Shown here: positions 1 through 7,420 of the stretch, one piece after another
Position numbering within the stretch: the stretch's first letter is position 1
How the letters are laid out: each line of letters starts with the position of its first letter
Assembly (NCBI GenBank): GCA_945947925.1
Contig: CAMEZU010000012.1
Span: 1 to 17,879, forward strand
DNA length: 17,879 nt
Source: an uncultured Verrucomicrobiota bacterium
GTDB taxonomy: Bacteria > Verrucomicrobiota > Kiritimatiellia > RFP12 > UBA1067
Reading direction: 5' to 3'
Position numbers and translations under genes: made by a program
Notes under the pieces: generated by a model
Seen by the model: only the letters and a program-made list of their open reading frames with translations
Told to the model about the DNA's origin: nothing
The model's database searches: none

Positions 1-72
1 AACATTCGGGTGCGCGGCGGGTGGCGCAGGATGAGAGAATGTGGTGGCAGAGATGCGCCGCGTCCGCTGACT

Positions 73-104
73 GAGGACGGTTGCAGATTCTCAGCTGGGG
101 AGGC
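73..104. repeat. Dispersed 32-bp repeat, copy 1
   Basis: This 32-bp stretch matches positions 4721-4752 at 29 of 32 bases, read by eye. Both copies lie just 3' of a minus-strand gene for an exported protein, the leucine-rich-repeat gene here and the DUF2490 gene there. On the minus strand each copy can fold a 5-bp stem around a conserved loop containing TCTGCAACCGTC. It may be a REP-like or terminator-associated element. The function is unknown. Confidence 0.7.
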
Positions 105-118
105 GGGGACGCCTCCCC
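97..118 (-). terminator. Perfect GC-rich hairpin at the 3' end of the LRR gene
   Basis: GGGGAGGCG (97-105) and CGCCTCCCC (110-118) form a perfect 9-bp stem with a 4-nt loop. The stem touches the TAG stop codon of the minus-strand leucine-rich-repeat gene. No T-run follows, so this is not a textbook intrinsic terminator. It may instead protect the mRNA 3' end or help Rho-dependent termination. Confidence 0.45.
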
Positions 119-915
119 TACGGGCGGGGGGAGTGATCGGCTATGTGGAGGCTGAGGCCGAGGCGGGGCTTGGGGTCGACGACGACGGGGTGGGCGTTCA
201 TGTAGCCGTGCGTGAGGGGCCAGCGGTCGGGCATGTCGCCGCGATAGGGCGCCAGCCAGCCGTACGTGCCCTCCTGCACGTGAATCGCCGCACGGGCGGG
301 CGCCGTCCCGGACCAGCGCTTCTCGCCGAGATAGCTCAGCTGCGTGTCGCGCGACGGCGGATCGAGAACGGGGGCGTTGCCCGCGAACGAGACGCTCTCG
401 AGGCTGTCGCACAGGACGAACGCCTCCGGCGCCAGGTAGACGAGGGTCGAGGGGAACGAGACGGACGCGAGGGACACGCAGTTCGAGAAACAGCATTCGC
501 CGACGGACGCAAGGCCCGGACCCGCAAACGTCACGCGCTCGAGGCCCAGGCAGTAGCCGAACGCACGATCGCCGATTTCGCGGACCGACGCGGGCAGCGT
601 CACCGACGTCAGCTTCGTCTGCCCGACGAAGGCGCCGTCCGCGATCTTTCGAACCGGCACGCCCAGGAGCGTCTCGGGGATGACGAGCGCACCGCTTACG
701 CTCGACGCGCGCATTGGATAGACACCGCCGATCACCGCATAGGCGGCCGTCTCGCCGCCCTGCTCGGCGACCGTCTGGAAGTACAGGCCCGCCACGCCGT
801 CCGACACATCGGTCACATAGGATCCGACGATCTTGTACCGCCCCCAGGTGTCGGCCTGCGCGACGCCGAGCGCCGCTACCGTCACCGCCATCGCCAAGAA
901 ACGAGTCATCTTCAT
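118..915 (-). CDS. Secreted BspA-type leucine-rich-repeat protein
   Basis: This 265-residue protein begins with a signal peptide (MKMTRFLAMAVTVAALGVAQA, likely cut after residue 21). Residues about 75-185 carry BspA/LRR_5-type leucine-rich repeats, recognisable by recurring units such as 'IGDRAFGYCLGLERVTF' and 'VGECCFSNCVSLASVSF' with Cys/Leu/Phe at fixed spacing. Such proteins are usually exported and mediate surface or protein-protein contacts; the ligand here is unknown. The protein is short for the family and shows no anchoring domain, so it may be periplasmic or released. The gene begins 12 nt after the helicase stop codon. A TATAAT sits only 6 nt upstream of the ATG and no Shine-Dalgarno is visible, which would give a leaderless transcript. 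The second ATG, two codons in, is an alternative start. Confidence 0.85.
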   Translation of the reverse strand: MKMTRFLAMAVTVAALGVAQADTWGRYKIVGSYVTDVSDGVAGLYFQTVAEQGGETAAYAVIGGVYPMRASSVSGALVIPETLLGVPVRKIADGAFVGQTKLTSVTLPASVREIGDRAFGYCLGLERVTFAGPGLASVGECCFSNCVSLASVSFPSTLVYLAPEAFVLCDSLESVSFAGNAPVLDPPSRDTQLSYLGEKRWSGTAPARAAIHVQEGTYGWLAPYRGDMPDRWPLTHGYMNAHPVVVDPKPRLGLSLHIADHSPRP

Positions 916-921
916 ACCGTC

Positions 922-930
922 ATTATATCA
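922..930 (-). promoter_or_regulatory. Extended -10 promoter abutting the helicase stop codon
   Basis: On the minus strand the sequence TGATATAATG contains a perfect TATAAT (922-927) directly preceded by TGA, which is both the helicase stop codon and a TGn extended -10 element. No good -35 lies 17 bp upstream. Transcription would begin at or next to the ATG at 915. Confidence 0.5.
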
Positions 931-1965
931 CAGTTTCACGCCGCCCTTCTTCTCCTTGCGACGTTCGATGAGTTCGAGGGTGCGGCGCAGAGTCGCCTCG
1001 ATCTCCTCCGTGCCGTCCGTCAGCGCCAGCCAGCGGTTCTGCTGGAAGCGGTAGAGGTTGCGGGCGGGCGCGGTCTTCTCAAAAAGATAGTGTGTCCCCT
1101 CGCTCTGCACGATGTTGCAGGCCTCCTTGTCCGGCGCCGTGCGGAGTCCGCGTCCGCACATCTGAATCGTCGGGAGCCGACTCGCATCCCGCGCGAAGAC
1201 GCTCTTCACGTCCGGACTGTCGAAACCCTCCGTCAGCACACCCACGTTGGCGACCACCTTGACCTTGCCCTCCAGGAAGCGCGCGAGCTGGCGGTCTTTG
1301 TCCGACTGGCCCGTCACAACCTCCACCGGGATGCCGCCCGCGGCCATACGCGTGCGGAAGGCCTCGCACTCGGCGATCGTGTGGAAGTAGACGAGGCTCT
1401 TCCCCCAGCGTTCGGGACTCGCGAGGTAGTGACGCGCCACGTCATCCGGCGTGTAGCGCGGCATCAGGTACGAGTCGAAGCGGCTGAGGTACCCCTCGCG
1501 GATCAGGCGCGCGATCGAGCACGTCTTCACCGTCTCCTGAAAGCTGAGCTTCATGCGGTCCGTCCGCAGCGGCGTCGCCGAAAGGCCCAGCACCCACGTC
1601 GGCCTCATCCGCTCGTACAGCAGCACGCAGCTCTGCGTCGCCTCATGATGCGCCTCGTCCAGGACGACGAAGTCGACCTCAGGCGGATTGCGGTCGAAGA
1701 GCGAGACGGGGCGGATGTCGTCCCTATGGAGGTCGGCGTTGGCACGGACCATCTGCTCCAGGAGATGATGGCGCGGCGCGACCCAGCCAACCTTCAGCTT
1801 GCGCCCGAGCCGCTCCTGGAGACGGTGCACCATCTCCAGGGCCATGTAGGTCTTGCCGCTCCCGACGGGACTCGTCAGCATGACGGACGCCTTGCCGGCA
1901 TCGGCGAAGGCCGCCACGCAGGACGCGACCGCCTCCTCCTGATAACGTCGCTTCTCGTAGACCAT
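928..1965 (-). CDS. SF2 DEAH-box helicase/ATPase, compact form
   Basis: This 345-residue protein has the motifs of a superfamily 2 helicase in order: Walker A GSGKT (35-39), DEAH (103-106), SAT (129-131), motif V around 'LTEGFDSPDV' (244-253) and motif VI 'QMCGRGLRTAPDK' (268-280) with the arginine finger. It therefore has both RecA-like lobes and little else, resembling the compact helicases of phages, plasmids and restriction systems. Its start ATG overlaps the stop of the upstream DUF932 gene by one base (TGATG), behind a good GGAAAGGTGG ribosome site, so the two are translationally coupled. Expected activity is ATP-dependent translocation on or remodelling of DNA or RNA. The substrate cannot be read from the sequence. 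Confidence 0.9.
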   Translation of the reverse strand: MVYEKRRYQEEAVASCVAAFADAGKASVMLTSPVGSGKTYMALEMVHRLQERLGRKLKVGWVAPRHHLLEQMVRANADLHRDDIRPVSLFDRNPPEVDFVVLDEAHHEATQSCVLLYERMRPTWVLGLSATPLRTDRMKLSFQETVKTCSIARLIREGYLSRFDSYLMPRYTPDDVARHYLASPERWGKSLVYFHTIAECEAFRTRMAAGGIPVEVVTGQSDKDRQLARFLEGKVKVVANVGVLTEGFDSPDVKSVFARDASRLPTIQMCGRGLRTAPDKEACNIVQSEGTHYLFEKTAPARNLYRFQQNRWLALTDGTEEIEATLRRTLELIERRKEKKGGVKL

Positions 1966-3029
1966 CAGGCCACCTTTCCGCCCAAGGCCAGGTCGTTAAC
2001 GTAAAAACGGCTCGCGCGGCGCGTGCTCGGATAAAGCCCCTCGAGGTCGAAGCCCTTCGCGAGCAGCGTGCCCGCGAAGGCGTGGAGCGGACGGGTGTCG
2101 GAGACGATGTCGCCGTGATGCGTCGCGATCTCGCTCGCGAAGTTAAGGAGGTCGGAGACCGAGCAGTCCACCGGCAGCAACGGACGGCGCTTCTCCCCGA
2201 TGCGGTCGAGATCCGTCACGCCGTAGCGCAGGCACGGATTCTCGGCCACCTCGTGCAGGCGGTCGCGGAGGAGGAGCTGGTCGTGACTCGACGGCACAGC
2301 GCGCTTGATCACCGCCTCGAGCTTCAGGAGCTCGCCGACGGACGCGCGCGTCGACGCGGCCTCGCCCATGCGCTCCTGCAGGAGCTCGACGCCCTCGGGA
2401 TTGCTGAAGCTCGCGACGAGACGCTTGAAGTGCCCGCCGTCGTTGTCCTTGATCTCGAGCTTCGTGCGGAAGATCGGCGCCTCGGCGATCGCGCCGTTCG
2501 CGCACACGAGGCGCCAGGTCGCGAGGTTCATCTCCGGCTGCTCGAGGCCGTCCACCGGCACGCGGCACTGCACGTGCACGCGGTACTCGCCGTCGTTCGG
2601 CACCTCCCAGCCGTCCCCGAGGTCGAGTCGGCCCGTCACCACACCGTCCTTGTAGCGAAGGTCGCGGATGCGGTGATCGCCACGCAGGGTGCTGACGACA
2701 TGGCGGACGGGCACCGGGACGCCCCGGCGCTCGGTGAGGCCGAGCACCTCGTAACGGTCACGGTCGAGCGTCACGCGTAGCTTGAGGCTGCCGCACACCT
2801 TGGCCGCACGCTTCATCACCTCCTCGGGCGTGAAGAGGTTAAACACCTTGTACGGAACGTCCAGCTGCTTCGCGAGCCCCCTGTGGAAGCGATCCGTCAG
2901 CCGATAGCGCTCGCCGTCGAACGTCAGCGAGGCAAGGTTCCTGTCGTCGTAGTCGAGCAGGTTGACGAGGCCAGCCGGGGTCACCGGCACGGGGTCGAAT
3001 TGCGAACCGAATTCATTCTTGTCTGTCAT
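1965..3029 (-). CDS. DUF932 (phage/plasmid-like) protein
   Basis: This 354-residue soluble protein resembles the DUF932 family, also called phage/plasmid-like protein. It has the N-terminal 'RYRLTDRFHRGLAKQLDVP' type segment, a middle region with 'SREDxx'-free beta-rich sequence, and 'WRLVCANGAIAEAP' (about 173-186), typical of the DUF932 core. Members are common on plasmids, phages and integrative elements and have no established biochemical role. A strong ribosome site (AAAGGAGA, 7 nt before the ATG) marks the start at 3029. The gene lies 99 nt downstream of the sigma-factor gene and is coupled to the helicase gene. The pair looks like a small mobile-element-derived module in a housekeeping context. 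The family assignment is from memory of family features, not from a search. Confidence 0.75.
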   Translation of the reverse strand: MTDKNEFGSQFDPVPVTPAGLVNLLDYDDRNLASLTFDGERYRLTDRFHRGLAKQLDVPYKVFNLFTPEEVMKRAAKVCGSLKLRVTLDRDRYEVLGLTERRGVPVPVRHVVSTLRGDHRIRDLRYKDGVVTGRLDLGDGWEVPNDGEYRVHVQCRVPVDGLEQPEMNLATWRLVCANGAIAEAPIFRTKLEIKDNDGGHFKRLVASFSNPEGVELLQERMGEAASTRASVGELLKLEAVIKRAVPSSHDQLLLRDRLHEVAENPCLRYGVTDLDRIGEKRRPLLPVDCSVSDLLNFASEIATHHGDIVSDTRPLHAFAGTLLAKGFDLEGLYPSTRRASRFYVNDLALGGKVA

Positions 3030-3085
3030 GACTTTCTCCTTTACAGAAAAGAAACGGCGGTGATGAGGAAATCTTAGATCCGGGC

Positions 3086-3104
3086 TGCGCGTAAGGCACG
3101 CGCA
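3086..3104 (-). other. Short hairpin between rpoD and the DUF932 gene
   Basis: TGCGCGT (3086-3092) and ACGCGCA (3098-3104) form a perfect 7-bp stem with a 5-nt loop in the 99-nt gap after the sigma-factor gene. No T-run follows on the minus strand. It may attenuate or partly terminate transcription from rpoD. Evidence is limited to the fold. Confidence 0.35.
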
Positions 3105-3128
3105 GGACGGTAGCGCAGAGACCTCGGC

Positions 3129-4625
3129 TCACGCGCAGTCTGCCGAATATTCGCGCAGACGGACGAGGCGCGACGGATGGCGGAGCTTGCGGAAGGCCTT
3201 CGCCTCAATCTGACGGACGCGTTCGCGCGTCACGTTGAACAGCGACCCGACCTCCTCGAGCGTCCGAACATATCCGTCCGAGAGTCCGTAGCGGTAGGAA
3301 ATCACCTCGCGCTCGCGTCCCGTCAGCGTCGACAGGACCTCCTCCAGTCGCTCGCGCAGCAGGTTCGCGTCCGTCGCCACCCCCGGATTCGCGCTTTTCG
3401 CATCCGGAATGAAATCCGCCAGCGACGAATCGCCGTCCTCGCCGAACGGGCACTCCAGGGAGACCTGGCGCATCATGGTGCGCCGCAGGTCGGCGACCTC
3501 GCGCTCCGTGAGCCCCGCCTCGGACGCGACCTCGCGGTCGGTCGGCTCGCGCCCGAGGGCCTGCGTCAGGTTTCGGCGCACGCGGATGATTCGATTCGCG
3601 CTCTCCGTCACGTGCACGGGCAGGCGGATCGTCCTCGACTGGTCGCACAGGGCGCGCGTCGCGGCCTGTCGGATCCACCACGTCGCATAGGTCGAGAAGC
3701 GATACCCCCGGCGGCATTCGAACTTGTCCACCGCCCTCATCAGGCCGAGATTTCCCTCCTGGATCAGGTCAAGGAGCCCGAGGCCGCGGTTGGCGAACTT
3801 CTTCACCACCGAGACGACCAGGCGGAGGTTCGACTCGACGAGCTTCGCCCGCGCGCGCCGCCCCTCGTCCAGGGCCTCGCTCAGCGTCCGACGGTCCTCG
3901 GACGAGATTCCGGAGCGGCTGCGGACGGCCTTTTCGCAAAGCCGCTCCAGCACCTTGTCGGTGAAGCAGAGATTCCTGAAGCACCGCAGGGCGCCCGCCT
4001 TACCGCGGGCGCGGGCCAGCTCCTTCCGAAAAGACGGCAGACGCGCGAGATACGACTCCCGGTCGCCCGCAAAGCTGTGGCTGACGATATGGTCGTATCG
4101 GACCCCCTGTCCCTCGAGTTCCGTCAGGACGTCAGCATACCACCGCGTCGCGAACGGGAAGGCGTTGAAAAGCTCCCGACAGCGACGTGCCGACGCGTCA
4201 ATCCGACGGAAAAGATCCCTCTCTTCCTTAGGGGACAACAGCTCCACGCGCCCCAGCTGGCGCATATAGGTTCGAATCGGATCCTCGTCCGACTCCGCCG
4301 CAGTAGACGCAACCGCCGTTGCGCGGTCCTGTCGGACCGTGACGCCCTCGGCCTCAAGGGCGTCGATGACCGCTTCGATGCCGTAGGCGTCGACAACCCC
4401 CGAGGGCAACGCCGCCTCGAGCTGCTCAAGCGTCAGAACGCCGTCTTCACCCGCCATTCGGCGCGCCTCGGACACTACCGCCGCCAGATCCTGTTCCGCA
4501 AGCGTCGAAAATCCCCCGTCGCACGCGCATTCGCCCCCGGCCGGCGGAAGCACGAGCTCTTCCTCGGCCAAGGGGTCGTTCTCGTCCTGGATCTCCGGGT
4601 TAGCCTGCTGCTTCTTGCCTTTCAT
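3129..4625 (-). CDS. rpoD: RNA polymerase primary-type sigma-70 factor
   Basis: This 498-residue factor directs RNA polymerase to -35/-10 promoters. It has a region 1.1-like N-terminal segment (about 45-100), region 1.2 ('DPIRTYMRQLGRVELLSPKEE', about 115-135), a shortened non-conserved region, region 2 (about 262-335) with 'NLRLVVSVVKKFANRG', 'DLIQEGNLGLMRAVDKFE' and 'YRFSTYATWWIRQAATRA', region 3 (about 340-415), and region 4 (about 432-485) with 'TRERVRQIEAKAFRKLRHPSR'. ATG at 4625 is chosen because AAAGGA lies 8 nt upstream; an in-frame TTG at 4652 would add nine residues but has no such site. The length and intact regions fit a primary sigma factor. A group 2 paralogue is the alternative, since a few normally invariant positions differ (RALCDQSRTIRLPVHV). 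Confidence 0.88.
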   Translation of the reverse strand: MKGKKQQANPEIQDENDPLAEEELVLPPAGGECACDGGFSTLAEQDLAAVVSEARRMAGEDGVLTLEQLEAALPSGVVDAYGIEAVIDALEAEGVTVRQDRATAVASTAAESDEDPIRTYMRQLGRVELLSPKEERDLFRRIDASARRCRELFNAFPFATRWYADVLTELEGQGVRYDHIVSHSFAGDRESYLARLPSFRKELARARGKAGALRCFRNLCFTDKVLERLCEKAVRSRSGISSEDRRTLSEALDEGRRARAKLVESNLRLVVSVVKKFANRGLGLLDLIQEGNLGLMRAVDKFECRRGYRFSTYATWWIRQAATRALCDQSRTIRLPVHVTESANRIIRVRRNLTQALGREPTDREVASEAGLTEREVADLRRTMMRQVSLECPFGEDGDSSLADFIPDAKSANPGVATDANLLRERLEEVLSTLTGREREVISYRYGLSDGYVRTLEEVGSLFNVTRERVRQIEAKAFRKLRHPSRLVRLREYSADCA

Positions 4626-4720
4626 TGTCAATTCCTTTCTATAGAATGACAATGCGGGCAGGACGGTAATCTTATTTCCAGATCATCTCACGCAACATTC
4701 GGCATCTCTCGTCGCAGACA

Positions 4721-4752
4721 GAGGACGGTTGCAGACTCTGATCTGGGGAGGC
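4721..4752. repeat. Dispersed 32-bp repeat, copy 2
   Basis: This copy matches 73-104 with three mismatches. It lies 3' of the DUF2490 gene, in the 172-nt gap before the sigma-factor gene. The palindromic flank is degenerate here (GAGGC-CGCCTC, 4748-4758) compared with the perfect 9-bp hairpin of copy 1. On the minus strand CAGAG/CTCTG can pair around the conserved TCTGCAACCGTC loop. Confidence 0.7.
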
Positions 4753-4797
4753 CGCCTCTGCGCGCGAGACGCAGGACTTAGATCACACTTCCATCCG

Positions 4798-5496
4798 TCA
4801 GAACTTCCAGGTCAGCTCGAGTCCGCAGACGTTCGTGGGCGTCCAGTTCGAGGAATGGTTCGACATGTCGTGCTGGACCATATAGTAGAGGTTGCAGGAG
4901 AGGTCCTTGCAGGAGGGCACCGGCTTGAACGAGAGGCCGACCTGCGCGCGGCTGCGGTCGAAAAGATCCGCCTTGTCCGTGTTTGTCTTGTCCGAGAAGA
5001 ACGCCTCCTCGCTCGCAAAGGGCGAGATCTTGAAGTCCGTCACGCTCCAGCTCGTCCTCAGGCGGATGCGCTCGCGATAGCGCATGTACGCGTCGCCCGC
5101 ATGCTTGTCGCGGTACTCGAAGCGGGACCGGAAGTCGAGCTTCAGCGTCGCGAACTCGGGCGCGGCGAGGCAGAGGTCGAACGTGGGACGCTGCTCGGCG
5201 CGGAGCTTGCCCTTGCCGCCCGAACGCTCGTAGACCCAGCGGTCGCCGAGATAGACGCTCAGGTACGGATTCATCTTCCAGCCGAGCATCACGAGCGTCT
5301 CGGAGTCGATGAAACGTTTCTCGTTGAACTTCTCCTCCTGCTCGACCTTGACCTGCAGGCCCTTCCAGTCGCCTTCCTTCACCGGCGATCCTTCGATCGT
5401 CTGCTTGAGCCACATCTGGTGATTCGCCCCCTGAGCCGCACCCGCTAGGCACAGCGCCCCGAGAACCATCGCGCCCTTCTTCTGGATCTTGTTCAT
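4798..5496 (-). CDS. DUF2490-family outer-membrane beta-barrel, Pho-box controlled
   Basis: This 232-residue protein has a signal peptide (residues 1-23, ending AAQGA). The rest alternates hydrophobic and polar residues in the way of transmembrane beta-strands ('FATLKLDFRSRFEYRDK', 'YRERIRLRTSWSVTDFKISP') and ends in 'GLELTWKF', whose C-terminal Phe is the classical signal for outer-membrane barrel insertion. This fits the DUF2490 family, which has no assigned function. ATG at 5496 follows AAAAGGA. The promoter carries three TTAAC/CTAAT half-sites at 11-bp period with the same spacing as the pstS, pstA and nptA promoters. By analogy with phosphate-starvation porins such as PhoE and OprP, I infer a role in phosphate or phosphate-ester entry. 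The barrel size (about 10-12 strands) and substrate are unproven. Confidence 0.78.
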   Translation of the reverse strand: MNKIQKKGAMVLGALCLAGAAQGANHQMWLKQTIEGSPVKEGDWKGLQVKVEQEEKFNEKRFIDSETLVMLGWKMNPYLSVYLGDRWVYERSGGKGKLRAEQRPTFDLCLAAPEFATLKLDFRSRFEYRDKHAGDAYMRYRERIRLRTSWSVTDFKISPFASEEAFFSDKTNTDKADLFDRSRAQVGLSFKPVPSCKDLSCNLYYMVQHDMSNHSSNWTPTNVCGLELTWKF

Positions 5497-5532
5497 CGTA
5501 TTGGTTTTCCTTTTGCGTTGTAGATGGCGCCT

Positions 5533-5586
5533 ATTCTACAAGGCAAATGTGTCGATTCGATTAGCACCCGTTTAAATTTGGGTTAA
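5533..5586 (-). promoter_or_regulatory. Pho-box promoter of the DUF2490 gene
   Basis: Minus-strand half-sites are TTAACCCAAAT (5576-5586), TTAAACGGGTG (5565-5575) and CTAATCGAATC (5554-5564), in exact 11-bp steps. The -10 TAGAAT (5533-5538) begins 48 nt after the start of the first half-site, the same distance as in three other promoters here. The box starts 4 nt beyond the stop codon of the 35-codon gene. PhoB-type response regulators bind 11-bp direct repeats overlapping the -35 region, which fits this layout. Confidence 0.75.
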
Positions 5587-5590
5587 TCCG

Positions 5591-5698
5591 TCAGGCGAAG
5601 AGCTGCAGCAGGTAGAGCAGTGCGACGACGGCCAGGCCGATCGCGATCTCGATTCGCGTGCGGCGCTCCTTGCGACGCTTGCGTTCTTCCATACGCAT
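5591..5698 (-). CDS. 35-residue single-pass membrane protein coupled to nptA
   Basis: The predicted peptide has a strongly basic N-terminus (MRMEERKRRKERRTR, residues 1-15) followed by one hydrophobic segment (about 16-34, 'IEIAIGLAVVALLYLLQLF'). By the positive-inside rule the N-terminus should be cytoplasmic. The ATG at 5698 has an excellent ribosome site (AAAGGAGG, 7 nt upstream). That site overlaps the TAA stop of the upstream Na+/phosphate cotransporter gene, so the two are almost certainly co-expressed. The next transcription unit begins just after its TGA. I recognise no family. The context suggests a small accessory or regulatory subunit of the transporter; this is inference. Confidence 0.72.
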   Translation of the reverse strand: MRMEERKRRKERRTRIEIAIGLAVVALLYLLQLFA

Positions 5699-5711
5699 GG
5701 CGAAACCTCCT

Positions 5712-7394
5712 TTAGGTGAAAGCGGGCGCGCGGACCGCGATGTTACCGAGGTGACGGGCGATGTCCCTGAGGCAGTTGAAGACGGACAGCACCGCAAGCG
5801 CCTCCTTCGCGTGAGCGCCGCGCAGCCGCGGGTCGGACCAGATCGCCGCCTTCGCCTCGCGCGTCGAGGCGCGGATCTCGCCCTCGACGGACTTGAGGTC
5901 CGCTCCGGAGGCGGTCGTGCCGCGGCGGATCGTCTCGACCGTCACGTGGGCGAAGCGCCGCACCTCGGCCGCGACGCGAGAGACCTGCTGCGCGATCCCC
6001 GCGTCCGCGAAGTCGCCCTTCACGCGGTCCGTCTTGCGATACACCTTGAGCGCCAGGTCGCTGATGCGCTCGGCGTCGTTCGCGCAGTGGAGAAGCTCTG
6101 GGATCATCTCCGCCTCGCGGGCGGACAGCTTCCGCTGCGAGACCTCGATGAGGTAGCTGCGGATCTGTCCGCGCAGCTCGTCGATCTCGCGCTCCGCGTT
6201 CTCGATCGACTCCGCGCTCACGTCGGCCTTGCCGAGGCAGCTCTGCAGCGCCACGGAAGCGACGGTCCACGAGCGGCGCGTCATGTCCCCGAGCGCCATC
6301 CGCACGGCTTCGAGCGCCAGCGCCGGCGTCGCGAGAAGATGCGGCTCGAGCGTGTTGACGCGCGACTCGTCCTTCGAGCGGATGAAGAAGCGGCACGCCC
6401 GTGCGAGGAGCGGAATGAAGAAGGCGAGGAGAATGACGTTCGTCACGTTGAAGAGCGTGTGGGCCATCGCGATGTGACGTCCCGGATTCGCCCCCGCGAA
6501 ACCGTTGCCCGCCGTGCAGCCGTCGACCAGGTGGAAGAAGGCCGGCGCGCGGACGCCCGCGTCGTTGGAGAAGACGAAGACAAACGTGGTGACGAGGATT
6601 GTCGTTCCGACGAGGTTGAACAGCGCATGCGCAAGCGCGGTCCGCTTCGCGTTCACGTTCGTCCCGATGGCGGCGAACGCGGCCGTGATGGTCGTGCCGA
6701 TGTTGTCGCCGAGCACGATCGGCACCGCCGTCCAGATGTTGATGAGTCCCGCCTCCGCGAGCGCGATCGTGATGCCGATCGTCGCGGACGAGCTTTGGAC
6801 GAGCATCGTGCACAAGGTGCCGACGGCGATCGCGCCGAGGACGCTGCCGATCGGTAGGAAGCCCGAAGCGGTCGGCGTGCAGTCGAAGGTGGAGAAGAAG
6901 CGGACGAACTCGGGGAGCTTCGCGACGGCCTTGAGCTCGTGTCCCATCAGCGTCATGCCGAAGAAGAGGAATCCGAAGCCGAGCACGGTCCGCCAGACGC
7001 CACGCGCCGACTGCCGCTTCGCGACCATGAGTCCGATGACGCCGAGCGTCACGGCGGGAAGCGCGATGTCCGACAGCTTGAAGGACACAAGCTGGCCGGT
7101 GATCGTCGTGCCGACGTTCGCGCCGAAGATGACGCCGATCGCCTGTTCGAGCGAGAGGAGTCCCGCGTTGACGAAGCCGACGGTCATCACGGTCGTCGCG
7201 CTCGAGCTCTGGATGAGCGCCGTGATGCCCGTGCCTGCGAGAATCGCCGCGACGCGGTTTCGCGTCATGAACCCGAGCGCCGCCTTCAGCCGCGAACCCG
7301 CAATCTGGGTGAGCCCCTCCGACATGAGTCCCATGCCGTAGATGAAGATGCTGAGTCCGCCGAGAACCGTGATCGAAAGCTTGAAGAAATCCAT
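5712..7394 (-). CDS. nptA: Na+/phosphate cotransporter with C-terminal PhoU-like domain
   Basis: This 560-residue inner-membrane protein carries the inverted-repeat signature of the Na/Pi cotransporter (PF02690) family: QSSSATT (62-68) paired with QSSSATI (200-206), and GANVGTT (91-97) paired with GDNIGTT (229-235). These re-entrant motifs form the Na+/phosphate site in the family. Residues from about 350 on form a cytoplasmic helical PhoU-like domain, the usual bacterial NptA/YjbB layout. YjbB-type members can also export phosphate, so the direction is not settled. ATG at 7394 is chosen because AAGGAGA lies just upstream and the protein then begins in the first membrane segment; an upstream in-frame extension to 7508 would cross the promoter. 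The gene has its own Pho box. Confidence 0.92.
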   Translation of the reverse strand: MDFFKLSITVLGGLSIFIYGMGLMSEGLTQIAGSRLKAALGFMTRNRVAAILAGTGITALIQSSSATTVMTVGFVNAGLLSLEQAIGVIFGANVGTTITGQLVSFKLSDIALPAVTLGVIGLMVAKRQSARGVWRTVLGFGFLFFGMTLMGHELKAVAKLPEFVRFFSTFDCTPTASGFLPIGSVLGAIAVGTLCTMLVQSSSATIGITIALAEAGLINIWTAVPIVLGDNIGTTITAAFAAIGTNVNAKRTALAHALFNLVGTTILVTTFVFVFSNDAGVRAPAFFHLVDGCTAGNGFAGANPGRHIAMAHTLFNVTNVILLAFFIPLLARACRFFIRSKDESRVNTLEPHLLATPALALEAVRMALGDMTRRSWTVASVALQSCLGKADVSAESIENAEREIDELRGQIRSYLIEVSQRKLSAREAEMIPELLHCANDAERISDLALKVYRKTDRVKGDFADAGIAQQVSRVAAEVRRFAHVTVETIRRGTTASGADLKSVEGEIRASTREAKAAIWSDPRLRGAHAKEALAVLSVFNCLRDIARHLGNIAVRAPAFT

Positions 7395-7420
7395 TTCCTC
7401 TCTCCTTTTGTACGCCGTAC

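Noticed and set aside
10..2004. A 664-codon open frame on the plus strand opposite the LRR and helicase genes
   Set aside because: It is rich in Arg, His and Ala, has no recognisable domains and lies antisense to two genes with clear family motifs. Long antisense frames are expected in high-GC DNA.
3177..4649. A 490-codon plus-strand frame opposite the sigma-factor gene
   Set aside because: It mirrors the codon bias of rpoD; the protein has no motifs and no ribosome site.
5658..6857. A 399-codon plus-strand frame opposite nptA
   Set aside because: It is Arg/Asp-rich low-complexity translation of the complementary strand; the minus strand holds an unmistakable NptA.
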